This document shows positions 18,356 through 28,007 of a stretch of DNA of 44,888 nt, piece by piece. This stretch comes from an uncultured Methanobrevibacter sp. (GTDB lineage: Archaea > Methanobacteriota > Methanobacteria > Methanobacteriales > Methanobacteriaceae). The stretch is taken from the NCBI GenBank assembly GCA_900320515.1, contig ONSJ01000016.1:1-44888 (forward strand), read 5' to 3'. Numbering within the stretch: position 1 is the stretch's first letter; every line of letters starts with the position of its first letter. The notes under the pieces were generated by a model. The model was not told where the DNA came from and did no database searches. It worked only from the letters and a program-made list of their open reading frames with translations. A program made the position numbers and the translations under genes.

Positions 18356-20023
18356 ATGAGCTCATTAATAGGAGATTTTGTAGAGAGAGTCGACTTTGAC
18401 TCTTATGAAGATTTTCACGAAAACTTTAAACTGAAATATAATGACGACTACAACTTCGGATTTGACGTTGTGGACAAATACGCCGAAATAGACCCTGAAA
18501 AGATAGCCTTGATCTGGGTCAATGACCATGATGAGGAGCACACCTTCACATTCAAGGAAATGAAGGAATATTCAAACAGAGCGGCAAACCTCTTTAAAAG
18601 TTTAGGAATTAAAAAAGGCGACTGCGTAATGCTTACCTTAAAAAACAGATATGAATGGTGGTTCTGTATGGTTGCATTGCATAAAATCGGTGCAATACCA
18701 ATTCCGGGCACACATATGCTAAAACTTCATGACATTGACTTCAGATTAAAAGAGGCAAACGTTAAAATGGTCGTTTCAATCGAGGAGGATTCCCTGCTTC
18801 CGGATTATGAGGAAGCTGAAAAAACCCTTGACTATGAATTGAAAAAAGTGGTTATTGAAACAGACAGGGAAGGTTGGACAAATTTCAATGAGGCGATTAA
18901 AGAACAAAGCCCTATATTTGAAAGGCCTACCGGCGAGGATAAAACCTATGCCGAAGAAATATTCCTAATCTATTTCACATCAGGAACAAGCGGCCTTCCA
19001 AAAATGGTTTCACATAAGCACACCTACTCATTAGGCCACATCCCAACCGCCAAATACTGGCACAATGTTGTAGAGGACGGAATCCACCACAGTGCGGCAG
19101 ATACCGGATGGGGTAAGGCAGTATGGGGAAACATCTATGGACAATGGATTGCAGGAACCGGAATATTCATTTATGATTACGACAGGTTTAACGGAATAAA
19201 ACTGCTTGAAAATGTAATCAAATATAAGGTCAATACCTTCTGTGCCCCACCAACAGTTTACAGATTCCTGATTAAAGAGAATATCCAGGGTTATGACTTT
19301 TCAAATTTCACTTATGTAACCACAGCAGGAGAGCCTCTTCCTCCTGAAGTATCAGACAGATTCTATGACATTTCAGGATTGAGAATCAAGGAAGGGTTTG
19401 GACAAACCGAAACAACCCTCTCAATCGGAACATTCATCTGGCTGGACGCAAAAGTGGGTTCCATTGGAAAGCCTTCACCACTATTTGATTTAAGACTGCT
19501 CGATGAAAACCATGAAAGAGTGGAAATCGGAGATGAAGGAGAACTCTGTTTCAAATTGCAGGACGGCCCAAATCCTGGATTATTTAAAGATTATGTGAAT
19601 GATGATGAAAAATACAGAAAGCAGATCCATCACGGATACTACCACTGCGGAGATACCGCATGGGTTGATGAAGAGGGATACGTCCACTTTGTCGGAAGAA
19701 ACGATGACATAATCAAATCTTCAGGATATCGTATAGGACCGTACGAAGTTGAAAGTGCAGTTTTATCTCACGAAGCTGTTCAAAACTGCGCAATTACCGG
19801 TTATCCTGATGAAATCAGAGGCCAAATCGTAAAGGCAAGCATTGTCTTGCAGCCTGGCTTTGAACCATCAGATTCACTTACAAAAGACATTCAAAATCAT
19901 GTTAAAAGAGTAACAGCCCCTTATAAATATCCAAGAATGGTTGAATATGTGGATGAACTTCCCGAAACCATCAGCGGTAAAACAAGAAGGGTTGAAATCA
20001 GAGAGAAAGATTACAATAAATAA
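18356..20023 (+). CDS. AMP-forming acyl-CoA synthetase
   Basis: A 555-aa ANL-superfamily enzyme. Motifs: P-loop-like YFTSGTSGLPKMVSH, GFGQTET, YHCGDTAWVDEEGYVHFVGR and the hinge/Lys region RNDDIIKSSGYRIGPYEVE; the C-terminal catalytic Lys lies in ISGKTRR. It activates a carboxylic acid with ATP and CoA to acyl-CoA, AMP and PPi. Length and the lack of the acetyl-CoA synthetase N-terminus suggest a short/medium- or branched-chain acid rather than only acetate. The next three genes encode Vor, so the substrate may be isobutyrate, isovalerate or 2-methylbutyrate. Confidence 0.88.
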   Translation: MSSLIGDFVERVDFDSYEDFHENFKLKYNDDYNFGFDVVDKYAEIDPEKIALIWVNDHDEEHTFTFKEMKEYSNRAANLFKSLGIKKGDCVMLTLKNRYEWWFCMVALHKIGAIPIPGTHMLKLHDIDFRLKEANVKMVVSIEEDSLLPDYEEAEKTLDYELKKVVIETDREGWTNFNEAIKEQSPIFERPTGEDKTYAEEIFLIYFTSGTSGLPKMVSHKHTYSLGHIPTAKYWHNVVEDGIHHSAADTGWGKAVWGNIYGQWIAGTGIFIYDYDRFNGIKLLENVIKYKVNTFCAPPTVYRFLIKENIQGYDFSNFTYVTTAGEPLPPEVSDRFYDISGLRIKEGFGQTETTLSIGTFIWLDAKVGSIGKPSPLFDLRLLDENHERVEIGDEGELCFKLQDGPNPGLFKDYVNDDEKYRKQIHHGYYHCGDTAWVDEEGYVHFVGRNDDIIKSSGYRIGPYEVESAVLSHEAVQNCAITGYPDEIRGQIVKASIVLQPGFEPSDSLTKDIQNHVKRVTAPYKYPRMVEYVDELPETISGKTRRVEIREKDYNK

Positions 20024-20038
20024 ATTCAGATGATATAA

Positions 20039-20314
20039 ATGACAGAAGAGATATCTTATCCAGTTATAAATAAGGAAATATGCAAAGGCTGTATGAGATG
20101 TATAGTCGGATGTCCTCAAAATGCAATATTACTTTCACAAGACATGAACAACGCAGGATATCAATTTGCTTATTACAGCGGCAATGGATGTACAGGATGT
20201 AAGGACTGCTACTTTACATGCCCTGAACCACTGGCGCTGGAAGTACATCAGTATAAAAAGATAGTAAACGATTCAGTGGCCAAAATGATTAAGGCCAAAG
20301 CAGGAGGGAAATAA
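20039..20314 (+). CDS. vorC: VorC, 2[4Fe-4S] ferredoxin subunit of 2-oxoacid oxidoreductase
   Basis: A 91-aa ferredoxin-like subunit with two sites: CKGCMRCIVGCP and CTGCKDCYFTCPEP. It is the delta-type electron-transfer subunit that links the thiamine site to external ferredoxin. The stop abuts the vorB start at 20315. Confidence 0.88.
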   Translation: MTEEISYPVINKEICKGCMRCIVGCPQNAILLSQDMNNAGYQFAYYSGNGCTGCKDCYFTCPEPLALEVHQYKKIVNDSVAKMIKAKAGGK

Positions 20315-21430
20315 ATGAGCAATCAGATGGTAAAAGGAAATACTGCAGTTGTCATCGGCGCAATGTATGCAGGATGCGACTGTTTTTTCGGATATCCAAT
20401 TACCCCTGCAAGTGAAATCTTGCACGAGGCTTCAAAATACTTCCCTATGGTTGGAAGAAACTTCGTGCAGGCTGAAAGTGAAGAGGCATCAATCAATATG
20501 GTTTATGGTGCATCAGGAACCGGCCACAGAGTAATGACCTCATCATCCGGACCTGGAATCAGCCTAATGCAGGAAGGATTCACATTCCTTGCGGGAGCTG
20601 AACTTCCTGCAGTGATTGTGGACATCATGAGGGCAGGACCTGGACTTGGAAACATCGGACCTGAACAGGGAGACTACAACCAGGTCGTAAAAGGAGGAGG
20701 TCACGGAAACTACAAAAACATAGTTCTTGCTCCAAACAGCGTGCAGGAAATGTGCGACCTGACCATGAAAGCCTTTGAACTTGCAGACAAATGGAGAAAT
20801 CCTGTTGTGGTTTTAGCCGACGGTACCCTAGGCCAGATGGCAGAACCGTTAGTGTTTCCGGAAAAGGCAATCGAACCTAAAAACGACAAGCCTTGGGCAG
20901 TGAAAGGTAATGCGGAAACCATGGGCAATCTCATTACTTCAATTTACAATGACTTTAACGACTTGGAAGACTTCAACTTCAAGCTTCAGGAAAAATATGC
21001 AAAAATCGAAGCTGAAGAGGTAATCTATGACGAATATCAGGTTGATGATGCGGATATCGTTCTGGTATCATTCGGTATCAGTTCAAGAATTGCAAGATCA
21101 GCTGTTGACAAAAGCCGTGAGAAAGGCTTGAAAGTCGGACTTTTAAGACCGATCACATTATCACCTTTCCCTGTTGACAGAGTGAAAGAATTGGCAGATA
21201 AAGGAGTAAGCTTCATTTCAGTTGAAATGAGCAATGGCCAACTCTTGGCTGATGTGCAGTTTGCAGCACTCAGAAAAGATGACACCCATCTGGTCAACAG
21301 AATGGGCGGAAACCTGATTGAACTGAAACATATACTTGCTAAGATTTATGAGATAGCAGGCATTGACGATGAAGACATAGACCTATCCGAAAGAAGTGAG
21401 GAAAAGGCAAGTCCAAATATAATTGATTAG
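20315..21430 (+). CDS. vorB: VorB, 2-oxoisovalerate:ferredoxin oxidoreductase alpha-type subunit
   Basis: A 371-aa protein of the pyruvate/2-oxoacid:ferredoxin oxidoreductase alpha family. Signatures: [12 protein letters not shown] near the N-terminus, [17 protein letters not shown], and the transketolase-like [13 protein letters not shown]; the C-terminal third is the domain II fold ([17 protein letters not shown]). Works with VorA and VorC. The usual Vor substrates are branched-chain 2-oxoacids; a 2-oxoglutarate (Kor) activity cannot be fully excluded from sequence. Confidence 0.88.
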   Translation: MSNQMVKGNTAVVIGAMYAGCDCFFGYPITPASEILHEASKYFPMVGRNFVQAESEEASINMVYGASGTGHRVMTSSSGPGISLMQEGFTFLAGAELPAVIVDIMRAGPGLGNIGPEQGDYNQVVKGGGHGNYKNIVLAPNSVQEMCDLTMKAFELADKWRNPVVVLADGTLGQMAEPLVFPEKAIEPKNDKPWAVKGNAETMGNLITSIYNDFNDLEDFNFKLQEKYAKIEAEEVIYDEYQVDDADIVLVSFGISSRIARSAVDKSREKGLKVGLLRPITLSPFPVDRVKELADKGVSFISVEMSNGQLLADVQFAALRKDDTHLVNRMGGNLIELKHILAKIYEIAGIDDEDIDLSERSEEKASPNIID

Positions 21431-21443
21431 AGGATGTGGAAAA

Positions 21444-22883
21444 ATGAGTGATAATAAAAATAAAGATTATGAATTACAGGTACGTAGAAATCCACAATCC
21501 CTTTTAGAAGAATATCCCAGAAAAGGAACAAATATTCAATCTACCCACTACTGTGCCGGTTGTGGACATGGAATTTTACACAAACTGATTGCGGAATGTA
21601 TGGACGAGCTTGGAATCCAGGAAAGATGCGTTATGATTTCCCCGGTTGGATGTTCAGTATATGCTTATTTCTATTTCAACTGCGGCAACTTCCAGACCGC
21701 TCACGGAAGGGCACCTGCCGTTGCTACAGGAATTTCCAGAGCCGAAGACAATGCAATTGTCATGAGCTACCAGGGAGATGGAGACCTTGCCTCAATCGGT
21801 TTGAATGAAACCCTGCAGGCCGCAAACCGTGGAGAAAAGATAGCAGTATTTTTCGTAAACAACACAGTTTACGGAATGACAGGCGGACAGATGGCACCAA
21901 CTACCCTTATTGGTGAAAAGACAGTTACATGCCAGACCGGAAGGGACCCTGACTATGCAGGACACCCTACACACATGTGCGAACTGATCAACACATTAAA
22001 GGCACCAGTATACATCGAAAGGGTTTCACTTGCAAATCCATTGAAAATCAGACTTGCAAAATATGCCATCAAACAGGCATTGACCGTTCAAAAGGAAGGA
22101 AAGGGATATTCATTTGTGGAAGTCCTATCCCCTTGTCCTACCAACCTCAAACAGGATGTTGCAAGTGCACAGAAATTCATTGAGGAACAGATGGAAAAGG
22201 AATTCCCAGTCAAAAACTTCAGGAATAATCTATATACCAAGGAACCTGTCAAAAGACCTGCCAGTGACTTTTCAACCGAATCACTGGATAAGATATTTAA
22301 CGTTAACAGAGGCGAAGGAACAGGCTATGTCGATGATGAGATGGAACCTGTAAGCATCAAGGTTTCCGGATTCGGCGGTCAGGGAGTATTGAGTGCAGGA
22401 TTGACAATCGCTCAGGCCGCATGTGCTGAAGGAAAACATGTTTCATGGTATCCTAGCTACGGACCAGAACAGAGAGGCGGAAAATCAAACTGTTCTGTTG
22501 TAATCTCCAATGAAACAATCGGAACCCCTGTTGTTGATGACATTGACATTCTCATTGCCTTAAACAAGCCATCTTTAGAGCAGTTCTCACAGGACGTTAA
22601 AGAAGGCGGAGTAATACTTTATGACGCTAAAATAGGAGAGTTTGAAACAAACCGTGACGTTAAGGTCATTGCAATGCCTTGTGTGGATATTGCAGAGGAA
22701 CACGGCAATGCCAGAACTGCAAACACTGCACTTTTAGGAGCATTGACCGAACTGGGCGATGTTTTAAAACGCGAATCCTACGAAAATGCAATAAGAGAAA
22801 TGTTTGCATCCAAACCTAAGGTCATTGATGTGAACATTGAAGTTCTAGAAGCTGGAGCTGAATGGATAAAAAACAATTCATAG
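21444..22883 (+). CDS. vorA: VorA, thiamine-binding beta subunit fused to gamma domain
   Basis: A 479-aa protein; ATG at 21444 is chosen over a TTG at 21423 that lies inside vorB. The N-terminal part is the TPP-binding beta subunit ([30 protein letters not shown]), with the TPP/Mg2+ motif GDGD. Residues from about 305 on form the gamma domain ([37 protein letters not shown]). Beta-gamma fusion fits the Methanothermobacter VorA of about 478 aa. The enzyme makes or uses branched-chain acyl-CoA with ferredoxin and CO2. Confidence 0.9.
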   Translation: MSDNKNKDYELQVRRNPQSLLEEYPRKGTNIQSTHYCAGCGHGILHKLIAECMDELGIQERCVMISPVGCSVYAYFYFNCGNFQTAHGRAPAVATGISRAEDNAIVMSYQGDGDLASIGLNETLQAANRGEKIAVFFVNNTVYGMTGGQMAPTTLIGEKTVTCQTGRDPDYAGHPTHMCELINTLKAPVYIERVSLANPLKIRLAKYAIKQALTVQKEGKGYSFVEVLSPCPTNLKQDVASAQKFIEEQMEKEFPVKNFRNNLYTKEPVKRPASDFSTESLDKIFNVNRGEGTGYVDDEMEPVSIKVSGFGGQGVLSAGLTIAQAACAEGKHVSWYPSYGPEQRGGKSNCSVVISNETIGTPVVDDIDILIALNKPSLEQFSQDVKEGGVILYDAKIGEFETNRDVKVIAMPCVDIAEEHGNARTANTALLGALTELGDVLKRESYENAIREMFASKPKVIDVNIEVLEAGAEWIKNNS

Positions 22884-22892
22884 CGTGATTTG

Positions 22893-24203
22893 ATGACTTA
22901 TAAAGAAAATGCTAAAAATTATATAGAAAATTACGGTTTAGGTATAGGAGACAAAATCAAAGTCAACAAGCAGGACATCTCCTATACAGGCATTCTGCTT
23001 GACAGGCCGGAAGATGCGGACGACGGATATATTGTAATAAAATTATCAAGCGGTTACAACATTGGTGTGGCTATCGAAGACACCACTGCGGAACTCATTG
23101 AAAAAGGTGAAAAGCCAAAAATAGGATTTGGCCAAACCGAAATTCCCTATGATGATGCCAAACAGAACATTTCAATAGTTTCAACAGGAGGTACAGTATC
23201 CTCCGTCATCGATTACAGGACAGGAGCGGTACACCCTGCTTTTACCGCATCAGATCTGGTAAAGGCAAATCCCGAATTATTGGATTATGCCAACTACAAC
23301 GTTAAGGCACTGTATAACATCTTAAGTGAAGACATGAAACCTGAATACTGGGTTAAGGCTGCAGAGGAAGTCGCAAATGACATTTCCAATGGCTCTGACG
23401 GTGTTGTAATAGCACATGGTACCGACACAATGCACTACACTTCAGCCGCATTGAGCTTCATGCTTAAAACTCCTGTGCCGGTCATAATTACAGGCGCTCA
23501 GAGAAGTTCCGACAGACCTTCAAGCGATGCCAACATCAATCTGATCGATTCCGTAATCGCTGCAAAATCAGACATTGCAGAAGTTTGCGTCTGTATGCAT
23601 GGAAGCCTGAATGACGAATACACATACTTACATAAAGGAACAAAGGTCAGGAAAATGCACACTTCAAGAAGGGACACATTCAGAAGCATAAACGCTCAGC
23701 CAATAGCCAAAATCCAAAACAAGAATGTTGAAATCAACCCTGAGTACAACTATACCAAACGTGGAGAAAATGAATTGGAGCTTAATACCGGCATTGAAGA
23801 GAAAGTCGGATTCATCAAAAGTTTCCCTGGCATTTCCAAAGAATTTATCGAATATCACATTGACAAAGGATACAAAGGCCTTGTAATTGAGGGAACCGGT
23901 CTCGGACATGTGCCTAATGACCTCATTGACTCATTCAAAAGGGCACAGGATGAAAACATCCCTGTGATAATGACCTCACAGTGCCTTTACGGAAGGGTCA
24001 ACATGAACGTCTACTCAACCGGACGTAACATTCTTGATGCAGGAGTCATATCCGGCCGTGACATGACCTCCGAAACAACATATGTTAAATTATGCTGGGC
24101 ATTAGGTCAAAGTGACGATTATGCAAAGGTAAAAGAGATTATGCAAACAAATGTTGCAGGTGAATTTAAAGAAAAATCCACAATCAGGGATTTCTTGAAC
24201 TAA
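22893..24203 (+). CDS. gatD: GatD, Glu-tRNA(Gln) amidotransferase asparaginase-like subunit
   Basis: A 436-aa protein. The N-terminal barrel domain (about 1-85) is followed by an asparaginase-type domain with [15 protein letters not shown] (first catalytic Thr) and [15 protein letters not shown] (second Thr/Asp/Lys site region). GatD releases ammonia from Gln or Asn for GatE. ATG at 22893 is preferred over a TTG at 22890. It lies 10 bases after vorA. Confidence 0.94.
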   Translation: MTYKENAKNYIENYGLGIGDKIKVNKQDISYTGILLDRPEDADDGYIVIKLSSGYNIGVAIEDTTAELIEKGEKPKIGFGQTEIPYDDAKQNISIVSTGGTVSSVIDYRTGAVHPAFTASDLVKANPELLDYANYNVKALYNILSEDMKPEYWVKAAEEVANDISNGSDGVVIAHGTDTMHYTSAALSFMLKTPVPVIITGAQRSSDRPSSDANINLIDSVIAAKSDIAEVCVCMHGSLNDEYTYLHKGTKVRKMHTSRRDTFRSINAQPIAKIQNKNVEINPEYNYTKRGENELELNTGIEEKVGFIKSFPGISKEFIEYHIDKGYKGLVIEGTGLGHVPNDLIDSFKRAQDENIPVIMTSQCLYGRVNMNVYSTGRNILDAGVISGRDMTSETTYVKLCWALGQSDDYAKVKEIMQTNVAGEFKEKSTIRDFLN

Positions 24204-24212
24204 GGTGATAGC

Positions 24213-26084
24213 ATGGATTATGATTATGAAAAATTAGGATTGAAAATGGGACTTGAGATTCACCAACAGTTGAACAGTCAGCACAAGCTGTTCTGCCCAT
24301 GTAAAACAGAGCTTGTTGATGACGATTTTGATGAACTCGTTCAAAGAAAGCTAAGGCCGACCCAGTCAGAGCTTGGAGAAATCGACCGTGCTGCACTGCA
24401 GGAATCCTTAAGAGGACTCAATTTCAAATACGAGAACTTTGCAAAGCACACCTGCCTTGTTGAAAACGATGACGAACCTCCCCACAGCCTGAACGAAGAG
24501 GCACTGGACATATGTATTACAATCGCATGCCTCATGAACATGCACATAGTTGACGAATTCCACACAATGAGAAAACAGGTTATTGACGGAAGTAACACCG
24601 GAGGTTTCCAGAGAACAGGTATGGTTGCAACCGACGGTTATCTGCTTACCCCTTATGGAAAAGTTGTCATTGAAAGCCTTGGTCTTGAAGAGGACGCAGC
24701 AAGAAGGGTAGAAACAAAAGACGGATTTACCGAATTCAGACTGGACCGTTTGGGAATACCTCTTGCTGAAATCACAACCGACCCTTCAATGCATCATCCG
24801 GAACAGGTAAGGGAAGTTGCATACATGCTCGGTCAGATATTGAGAAGTACCAACGTCAAAAGAGGCCTCGGTACAATCAGACAGGACCTGAATATTTCCA
24901 TTGCCGAAGGTGCGCGTGTGGAAATCAAGGGTGTTCAGGACTTGGACCTGATGGCCGAAATAGTCAACCGTGAAGTTCAAAGGCAACTGGCATTGATTGA
25001 CATCAGAAATGAGCTTCAGGCAAGAAACGCTGAAGTTTTAGAAGAGATCCATGACCTGGATGAGCTTCTTGAAGACACAGAATCCAAGATATTGAAATCC
25101 GCTGAAACAATCAAGGCCGTTGTACTGAAAGGTTATGCCGGTTTGATCGGCCGTGAAGTGCAGCCGGGAAGAAGGTTCGGTACCGAAATTGCAAGCTATG
25201 CCAAAAAACGTGGAGTTGCAGGAATCTTCCACTCAGACGAGCTTCCTGCCTACGGAATCAAACAGGATGAAGTTGACAAAATCACAGAGTTCTTAAACAT
25301 CGGCGAAGAGGATGCATTCATCATTGTGGCACATGACGAGGACATTGCAGTATCCGCACTCGAAGAGGTTAAAAGAAGAGCAAACTTAGGTCTTGAAGGT
25401 GTTGTTGAAGAGACCAGAAAAGCTCTTGATGACGGAAACACCGAATACATGAGGCCGTTACCTACAGCAAACAGGATGTATCTTGAAACAGACATTCCAC
25501 TGTTCAAGATTACCCAAGACAGAATCGAGCCTATTGCAAACAGCCTTCCTGAATTGCCAGACGTCAAACAGGCCAGAATCATTGCAGAATACATGTTAAG
25601 TGAAGACCTTGCAACACAGCTTGTCAAAAGACAGGTCGCAGATACATTTGAGGCCATTTTAGCTGACGTTGACGTTGATGCAACACCAGTCGCTTCACTT
25701 CTTGCATATGACCTCAGGGAAATCAAAAGGGAAGGACATGAAATTACTGCCTTAACTCTTGACCACTTCAAAGATATCTTTAACCTTCTGGCCGACGGCA
25801 AAATCGCAAAGGACAGCGTTCGTAAGCTGGCAGTTGAAACCATAAAAACTCCTGATGCAGATATCTCACAAATCGCAGAGGACAACAACCTTGTCATGAT
25901 GAGCGACGAGGAGGTGCATGAAATCATTGCAGGCATCGTTGCAGACAATGAAGAAATGGTTAAGGAACGCCAGATGGGCGCCATGGGTCCATTGATGGGA
26001 ATGTGCATGAAAGAGCTTAAAGGAAAAGCGGACGGCGGACTTGTAAACCAAATCGTTCGTGAAGAAATTCAAAAACTAATTTAG
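24213..26084 (+). CDS. gatE: GatE, Glu-tRNA(Gln) amidotransferase subunit E
   Basis: A 623-aa GatB-family protein. It opens with [15 protein letters not shown], and has the Asp-tRNA synthetase-like insertion ([20 protein letters not shown]) and the C-terminal YqeY-like tail ([18 protein letters not shown]). With GatD it converts Glu-tRNA(Gln) to Gln-tRNA(Gln), an archaea-specific route. GGTGA precedes the ATG. A terminator follows immediately. Confidence 0.95.
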   Translation: MDYDYEKLGLKMGLEIHQQLNSQHKLFCPCKTELVDDDFDELVQRKLRPTQSELGEIDRAALQESLRGLNFKYENFAKHTCLVENDDEPPHSLNEEALDICITIACLMNMHIVDEFHTMRKQVIDGSNTGGFQRTGMVATDGYLLTPYGKVVIESLGLEEDAARRVETKDGFTEFRLDRLGIPLAEITTDPSMHHPEQVREVAYMLGQILRSTNVKRGLGTIRQDLNISIAEGARVEIKGVQDLDLMAEIVNREVQRQLALIDIRNELQARNAEVLEEIHDLDELLEDTESKILKSAETIKAVVLKGYAGLIGREVQPGRRFGTEIASYAKKRGVAGIFHSDELPAYGIKQDEVDKITEFLNIGEEDAFIIVAHDEDIAVSALEEVKRRANLGLEGVVEETRKALDDGNTEYMRPLPTANRMYLETDIPLFKITQDRIEPIANSLPELPDVKQARIIAEYMLSEDLATQLVKRQVADTFEAILADVDVDATPVASLLAYDLREIKREGHEITALTLDHFKDIFNLLADGKIAKDSVRKLAVETIKTPDADISQIAEDNNLVMMSDEEVHEIIAGIVADNEEMVKERQMGAMGPLMGMCMKELKGKADGGLVNQIVREEIQKLI

Positions 26085-26119
26085 GGAAACTCAATTGAGT
26101 TCCCATAACTCTTTTTTTT
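26084..26119 (+). terminator. Intrinsic terminator after gatE
   Basis: GGGAAACTCAATTGAGTTCCC forms a 10-bp hairpin (one bulged A), followed by ATAACTC and a run of T. It begins at the last base of the gatE stop codon. Confidence 0.8.
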
Positions 26120-26168
26120 AATTATATAAATTAATATTTTTGATGTATTTTACAGAAAGGACATCAAT

Positions 26169-26219
26169 ATTGACCTCATTAAAGAAAATTGACCTCATTT
26201 AATAGCAAATATTTATATA
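26169..26219 (+). promoter_or_regulatory. Promoter with 12-bp direct repeat upstream of the HEPN module
   Basis: ATTGACCTCATT occurs at 26169-26180 and again at 26188-26199, 19 bases apart, so both copies lie nearly on the same face of the helix. A TATA box (ATTTATATA, 26211-26219) follows 12 bases later. Start of transcription would be near 26242, upstream of an AGGAGGT ribosome site. The arrangement suggests an operator, as in self-regulated toxin-antitoxin operons. Confidence 0.6.
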
Positions 26220-26272
26220 GAATTTAGAACATATCATATTCTATAATTTACCACCATTAGGAGGTTAATTTA

Positions 26273-26662
26273 ATGATTCAAAAGTTTCAAGAAACAGAAA
26301 GAATATTTATTCCATCCTATGAAGAAAAAACTAGCACCATAACATTAGAAAAGTTCATAAAAGAAAACTTTCAAATCCCAAATGATGATTTAAAAAAAAT
26401 ATGTGAATTTGTAAGTCATGACAAAGAACTGGAAAAAATTATTTTTGAACTGCCAAATTTAATTCAAAAAGAAATAACCTACGATAAATTACAAATCAAA
26501 TTCTATGAGGAATTCCAGGAAGATTATCTCCAGTTAGAAGTAAACATCTTCACTTCAATAGATACCCTAATCTCCTTGAAAATTGAAGACCGATTAGAAC
26601 AAAGATTATACGAATTATTTGAAAGCAATTCCGCAGACAAAATATTATTAATTATGGAGTAA
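26273..26662 (+). CDS. Unrecognised small protein, partner of the HEPN-like gene
   Basis: A 129-aa acidic soluble protein behind a perfect AGGAGGT. I recognise no family. It has a predicted helical N-terminal half (LEKFIKENFQIPNDDLKKIC), a beta segment (EDYLQLEVNIFTSI) and a helical end. It lacks a nucleotidyltransferase GS motif, so this is not the usual HEPN/MNT pair. Five bases separate it from the next gene. By position it could be the antidote or the regulator. Confidence 0.7.
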   Translation: MIQKFQETERIFIPSYEEKTSTITLEKFIKENFQIPNDDLKKICEFVSHDKELEKIIFELPNLIQKEITYDKLQIKFYEEFQEDYLQLEVNIFTSIDTLISLKIEDRLEQRLYELFESNSADKILLIME

Positions 26663-26667
26663 TCTAA

Positions 26668-27084
26668 ATGAAACAATCCGAAGAATTTGAGTGGTGTGAA
26701 TTCAACAATCTGGCAGATTCATATATTAATCAATCTAACGAAGCAAAACAAAGAACTGGTGTCAGTAGATATTATTACGGTACTTTCTGTACAACACGTG
26801 ATTTTTTAAACGAAAATGATATTTTTTTGAATGAAAAATCTAAAAAAACAATGCATTCCAAAAGATCAGATGTTCATGGGGAAACTTCAAAAATCTTTAG
26901 AAAGCATGAAAGATTCAGGAAGAATAATATTGGAAAAACCATCTCTAAAGAATTAGACAAGTTAAGAAAAATGAGAAATGAAGCGGATTACGATAAAATT
27001 ACTTCAGATTCATTAAACAAGATGATGTTAAAATCTAAAATTAAATCTGAAAGAGTTTTACAACTGCTCGATGAACTAAATTAA
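26668..27084 (+). CDS. HEPN-like protein, possible RNase toxin
   Basis: A 138-aa basic helical protein. The order of elements is that of HEPN domains: an N-terminal helix (EFNNLADSYI), a basic Tyr-rich helix (RTGVSRYYYGTFCTTRDFL), a VHGETSKIF helix, and a C-terminal helix with LRKMRNEADYD. The last part is like the conserved RN..ADY region of HEPN RNases, though the classic Rx4-6H is replaced by RNEADY. HEPN proteins act as tRNA/mRNA ribonucleases in toxin-antitoxin and defence systems. Function here is inferred. Confidence 0.68.
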   Translation: MKQSEEFEWCEFNNLADSYINQSNEAKQRTGVSRYYYGTFCTTRDFLNENDIFLNEKSKKTMHSKRSDVHGETSKIFRKHERFRKNNIGKTISKELDKLRKMRNEADYDKITSDSLNKMMLKSKIKSERVLQLLDELN

Positions 27085-27156
27085 TTTAAAGGATTGTTTT
27101 TTAATCTAATACTATGGTAAAAATCCATAATATCTGATTAAAATACCCTTATTTTT

Positions 27157-27801
27157 TTAATTCTGACTAAACAGTGACCCCTCATCCAAGGTTCTTATTT
27201 TTAAAATCACTTTTCGGGTTACCGGATAGAATATCAGTTCATACAATACCTTGAACACTATCTGACAGCAGATCATGGTCACGACCAACTCATTTGGCAG
27301 AACTCCATAGAATGAAATTGAAATGAAAATAACAGAATCGACAGTTTCCCCTATTATGGTACTTCCAACAACACGTACAAAAAGCAGATTATGGTATCTT
27401 TCCTTTAATTTGACAAGTACATGAGAGTTTAAGAGATTGCCCAGCATATAGGAAACAAGTCCTGCAACAAAGAGTCTGGGTGTTGTTGAGAGAAGAGCTG
27501 CAAATGCAGGGGCATTGGGACTGCTTGAAGGAAACAGCATGGCAACCTGATATAGGCCAACCGCCACAACATTGATGATGAAACCCAAATAGATAACATC
27601 CTTTGTCAGTTTAAAACCGTATATTTCAGACAGGATATCATTGACGATAAACAGTATCGGAAATGTCAATATCGAACAGGGCAAAGCTATGAAACCTATT
27701 TCCAGTGTCCGGGTAGCCAATATGTTGGATGCAATCATGCAGGCAAAAAATATTCCTGCCAAATATGCATATACATTAGTTTTATTCAAATTTTCAAACA
27801 T
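27157..27801 (-). CDS. Queuosine/archaeosine precursor transporter (YhhQ/VUT family)
   Basis: A 214-aa membrane protein with six hydrophobic segments. Family signatures are ILATRTLEIGFIALP, the acidic VNDILSEIYGF motif in helix 2, and GSTIIGETVDSVIF in helix 5. The family imports 7-deazaguanine precursors such as preQ0/preQ1, which in archaea would feed archaeosine modification of tRNA. Single gene facing the HEPN module tail to tail. Confidence 0.88.
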   Translation of the reverse strand: MFENLNKTNVYAYLAGIFFACMIASNILATRTLEIGFIALPCSILTFPILFIVNDILSEIYGFKLTKDVIYLGFIINVVAVGLYQVAMLFPSSSPNAPAFAALLSTTPRLFVAGLVSYMLGNLLNSHVLVKLKERYHNLLFVRVVGSTIIGETVDSVIFISISFYGVLPNELVVTMICCQIVFKVLYELIFYPVTRKVILKIRTLDEGSLFSQN

Positions 27802-27841
27802 TCAAAATCACCAGTGTTAAATATCAATCTGTTATAGGGCA

Positions 27842-27928
27842 TTAATCTATCTTTTGATTTAGAAATAGCAACAATTTGGCAAATATTGTAAAAATCGCAA
27901 ACATCACCATTTTTTCTTTTTTAATCAC
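27842..27928 (-). CDS. Possible 28-aa hydrophobic peptide
   Basis: A GTG-started frame (MIKKEK then MVMFAIFTIFAKLLLFLN) lies between the metal-box palindrome and the transporter gene. The sequence GGAGGTGATT overlaps the GTG, and a TATA-like TAAATTTA lies about 22 bases upstream, so a leaderless peptide is possible. It is short enough to be chance. Confidence 0.2.
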   Translation of the reverse strand: MIKKEKMVMFAIFTIFAKLLLFLNQKID

Positions 27929-27950
27929 CTCCAAAAAGAGCATGATTAAA

Positions 27951-27966
27951 TTTAGGTATACCTAAA
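27951..27966. promoter_or_regulatory. DtxR/Fur-like operator palindrome, copy 1
   Basis: TTTAGGTATACCTAAA is a perfect 16-base palindrome of the TTAGG-n4-CCTAA type bound by DtxR/IdeR-like metal regulators. It sits just upstream of a TATA box at 27978-27986 (CTTTATATA). A second, similar copy lies 68 bases downstream. Confidence 0.65.
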
Positions 27967-27977
27967 AAAATGCAAAG

Positions 27978-27986
27978 CTTTATATA
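27978..27986 (+). promoter_or_regulatory. TATA box of the multi-hairpin transcript
   Basis: CTTTATATA is a good archaeal TATA element between the two operator palindromes. Transcription is expected to start about 25 bases downstream, near 28008, on the plus strand. Confidence 0.55.
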
Positions 27987-28007
27987 CTATGGTGACAAAG
28001 TAATTAA

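Noticed and set aside
25250..26008. 252-aa minus-strand open frame opposite gatE
   Set aside because: It is fully contained in a convincing gatE frame, with Ser/Leu-rich low-complexity composition typical of antisense shadows.
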